Below are positions 5,827 to 5,870 of a stretch of 5,870 nucleotides of DNA, piece after piece. The notes under the pieces were generated by a model. That model saw only the letters and a program-made list of their open reading frames with translations. It ran no database searches and was not told the origin of the DNA. The position numbers were made by a program, and so were the translations under genes. The stretch is from positions 1-5,870 of the forward strand of contig CAJJRX010000053.1 in assembly GCA_905194315.1 (NCBI GenBank). Reading direction: 5' to 3'. Each line of letters starts with the position of its first letter. Position 1 is the stretch's first letter. This DNA comes from an uncultured Sutterella sp. (GTDB lineage: Bacteria > Pseudomonadota > Gammaproteobacteria > Burkholderiales > Burkholderiaceae_F).

Positions 5827-5870
5827 GTGTGCTCGGCATGAGCATGTGTTAACGGGTGAAAGTCCCGAGA
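5827..5870 (+). mobile_element. 5' end of a group IIC intron (cut by the window edge)
   Basis: Bases 5827-5831 read GTGTG, fitting the bacterial group II 5' splice-site consensus GUGYG. They are followed by CTC-GGCAT-GAG (5832-5842), a 3-bp stem, and then by CGGGTGAAAGTCCCG (5853-5867), which folds as CGGG/CCCG around UGAAAGU. From memory the Oceanobacillus iheyensis group IIC intron begins in the same way, with GUGUG, CCC-GGCAU-GGG and GGGUGAGAGUCCC; the CCC/GGG to CUC/GAG change preserves pairing. The junction follows the T-tract of an intrinsic terminator, the known insertion preference of class IIC introns, and in the expected orientation. The T-run before 5827 would serve as IBS1. The remaining domains and any reverse transcriptase/maturase are not in the window. 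Confidence 0.82.

Noticed and set aside
1..5870. CRISPR array, tRNA, rRNA, insertion-sequence ends or att sites
   Set aside because: No direct-repeat array, cloverleaf-like segment, transposase fragment or paired terminal repeat was seen. The only mobile element signal is the group II intron end at the right edge.

Overview
The window looks like chromosomal DNA of a Gram-negative proteobacterium. A divergent pair of mltA (an outer-membrane lipoprotein murein transglycosylase) and rpe-gph is an arrangement I associate from memory with Betaproteobacteria. The moderate GC content and the mixture of genes would fit a host-associated member such as the Sutterellaceae, but that placement is a guess. 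Six protein-coding genes are visible. All have intact reading frames and recognisable family motifs, and no frameshift is seen.

Layout. Bases 1-117 are AT-rich and probably non-coding, with two adjacent hairpins. An M61-family metallopeptidase with a C-terminal PDZ-like domain runs rightward (118-1878). Its 3' end overlaps by 17 nt the 3' end of a leftward operon that reads, in transcription order, rpe (ribulose-phosphate 3-epimerase), gph (phosphoglycolate phosphatase), a small secreted LprI/DUF1311-like protein, and ung (uracil-DNA glycosylase). The four genes are packed with gaps of 4 and 13 nt and a 4-nt GTGA overlap, so they are probably co-transcribed and partly translationally coupled. 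A 181-nt divergent regulatory region (4407-4587) separates rpe from mltA, which runs rightward (4588-5784) and ends in a textbook Rho-independent terminator (5786-5826).

The most notable element is at the right edge. Directly after the terminator T-tract, the last 44 bases (5827-5870) match the 5' end of a bacterial group IIC self-splicing intron: a GUGUG start, a 3-bp stem capped by GGCAU, then a GGGUGAAAGUCCC segment. Group IIC introns are known to insert just downstream of intrinsic terminators, so sequence and position agree. The rest of the intron, including any reverse transcriptase/maturase gene, lies outside the window.

How the genes relate: Rpe and Gph are sugar-phosphate housekeeping enzymes (pentose phosphate pathway; removal of 2-phosphoglycolate, which can arise from repair of oxidised DNA ends). 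Ung starts base-excision repair of uracil. MltA cleaves peptidoglycan, while the LprI-like protein belongs to a family with a reported lysozyme-inhibitor member. That places a possible muramidase-inhibitor relative in the operon divergent to a lytic transglycosylase. Apart from the intron, this is an ordinary housekeeping region.
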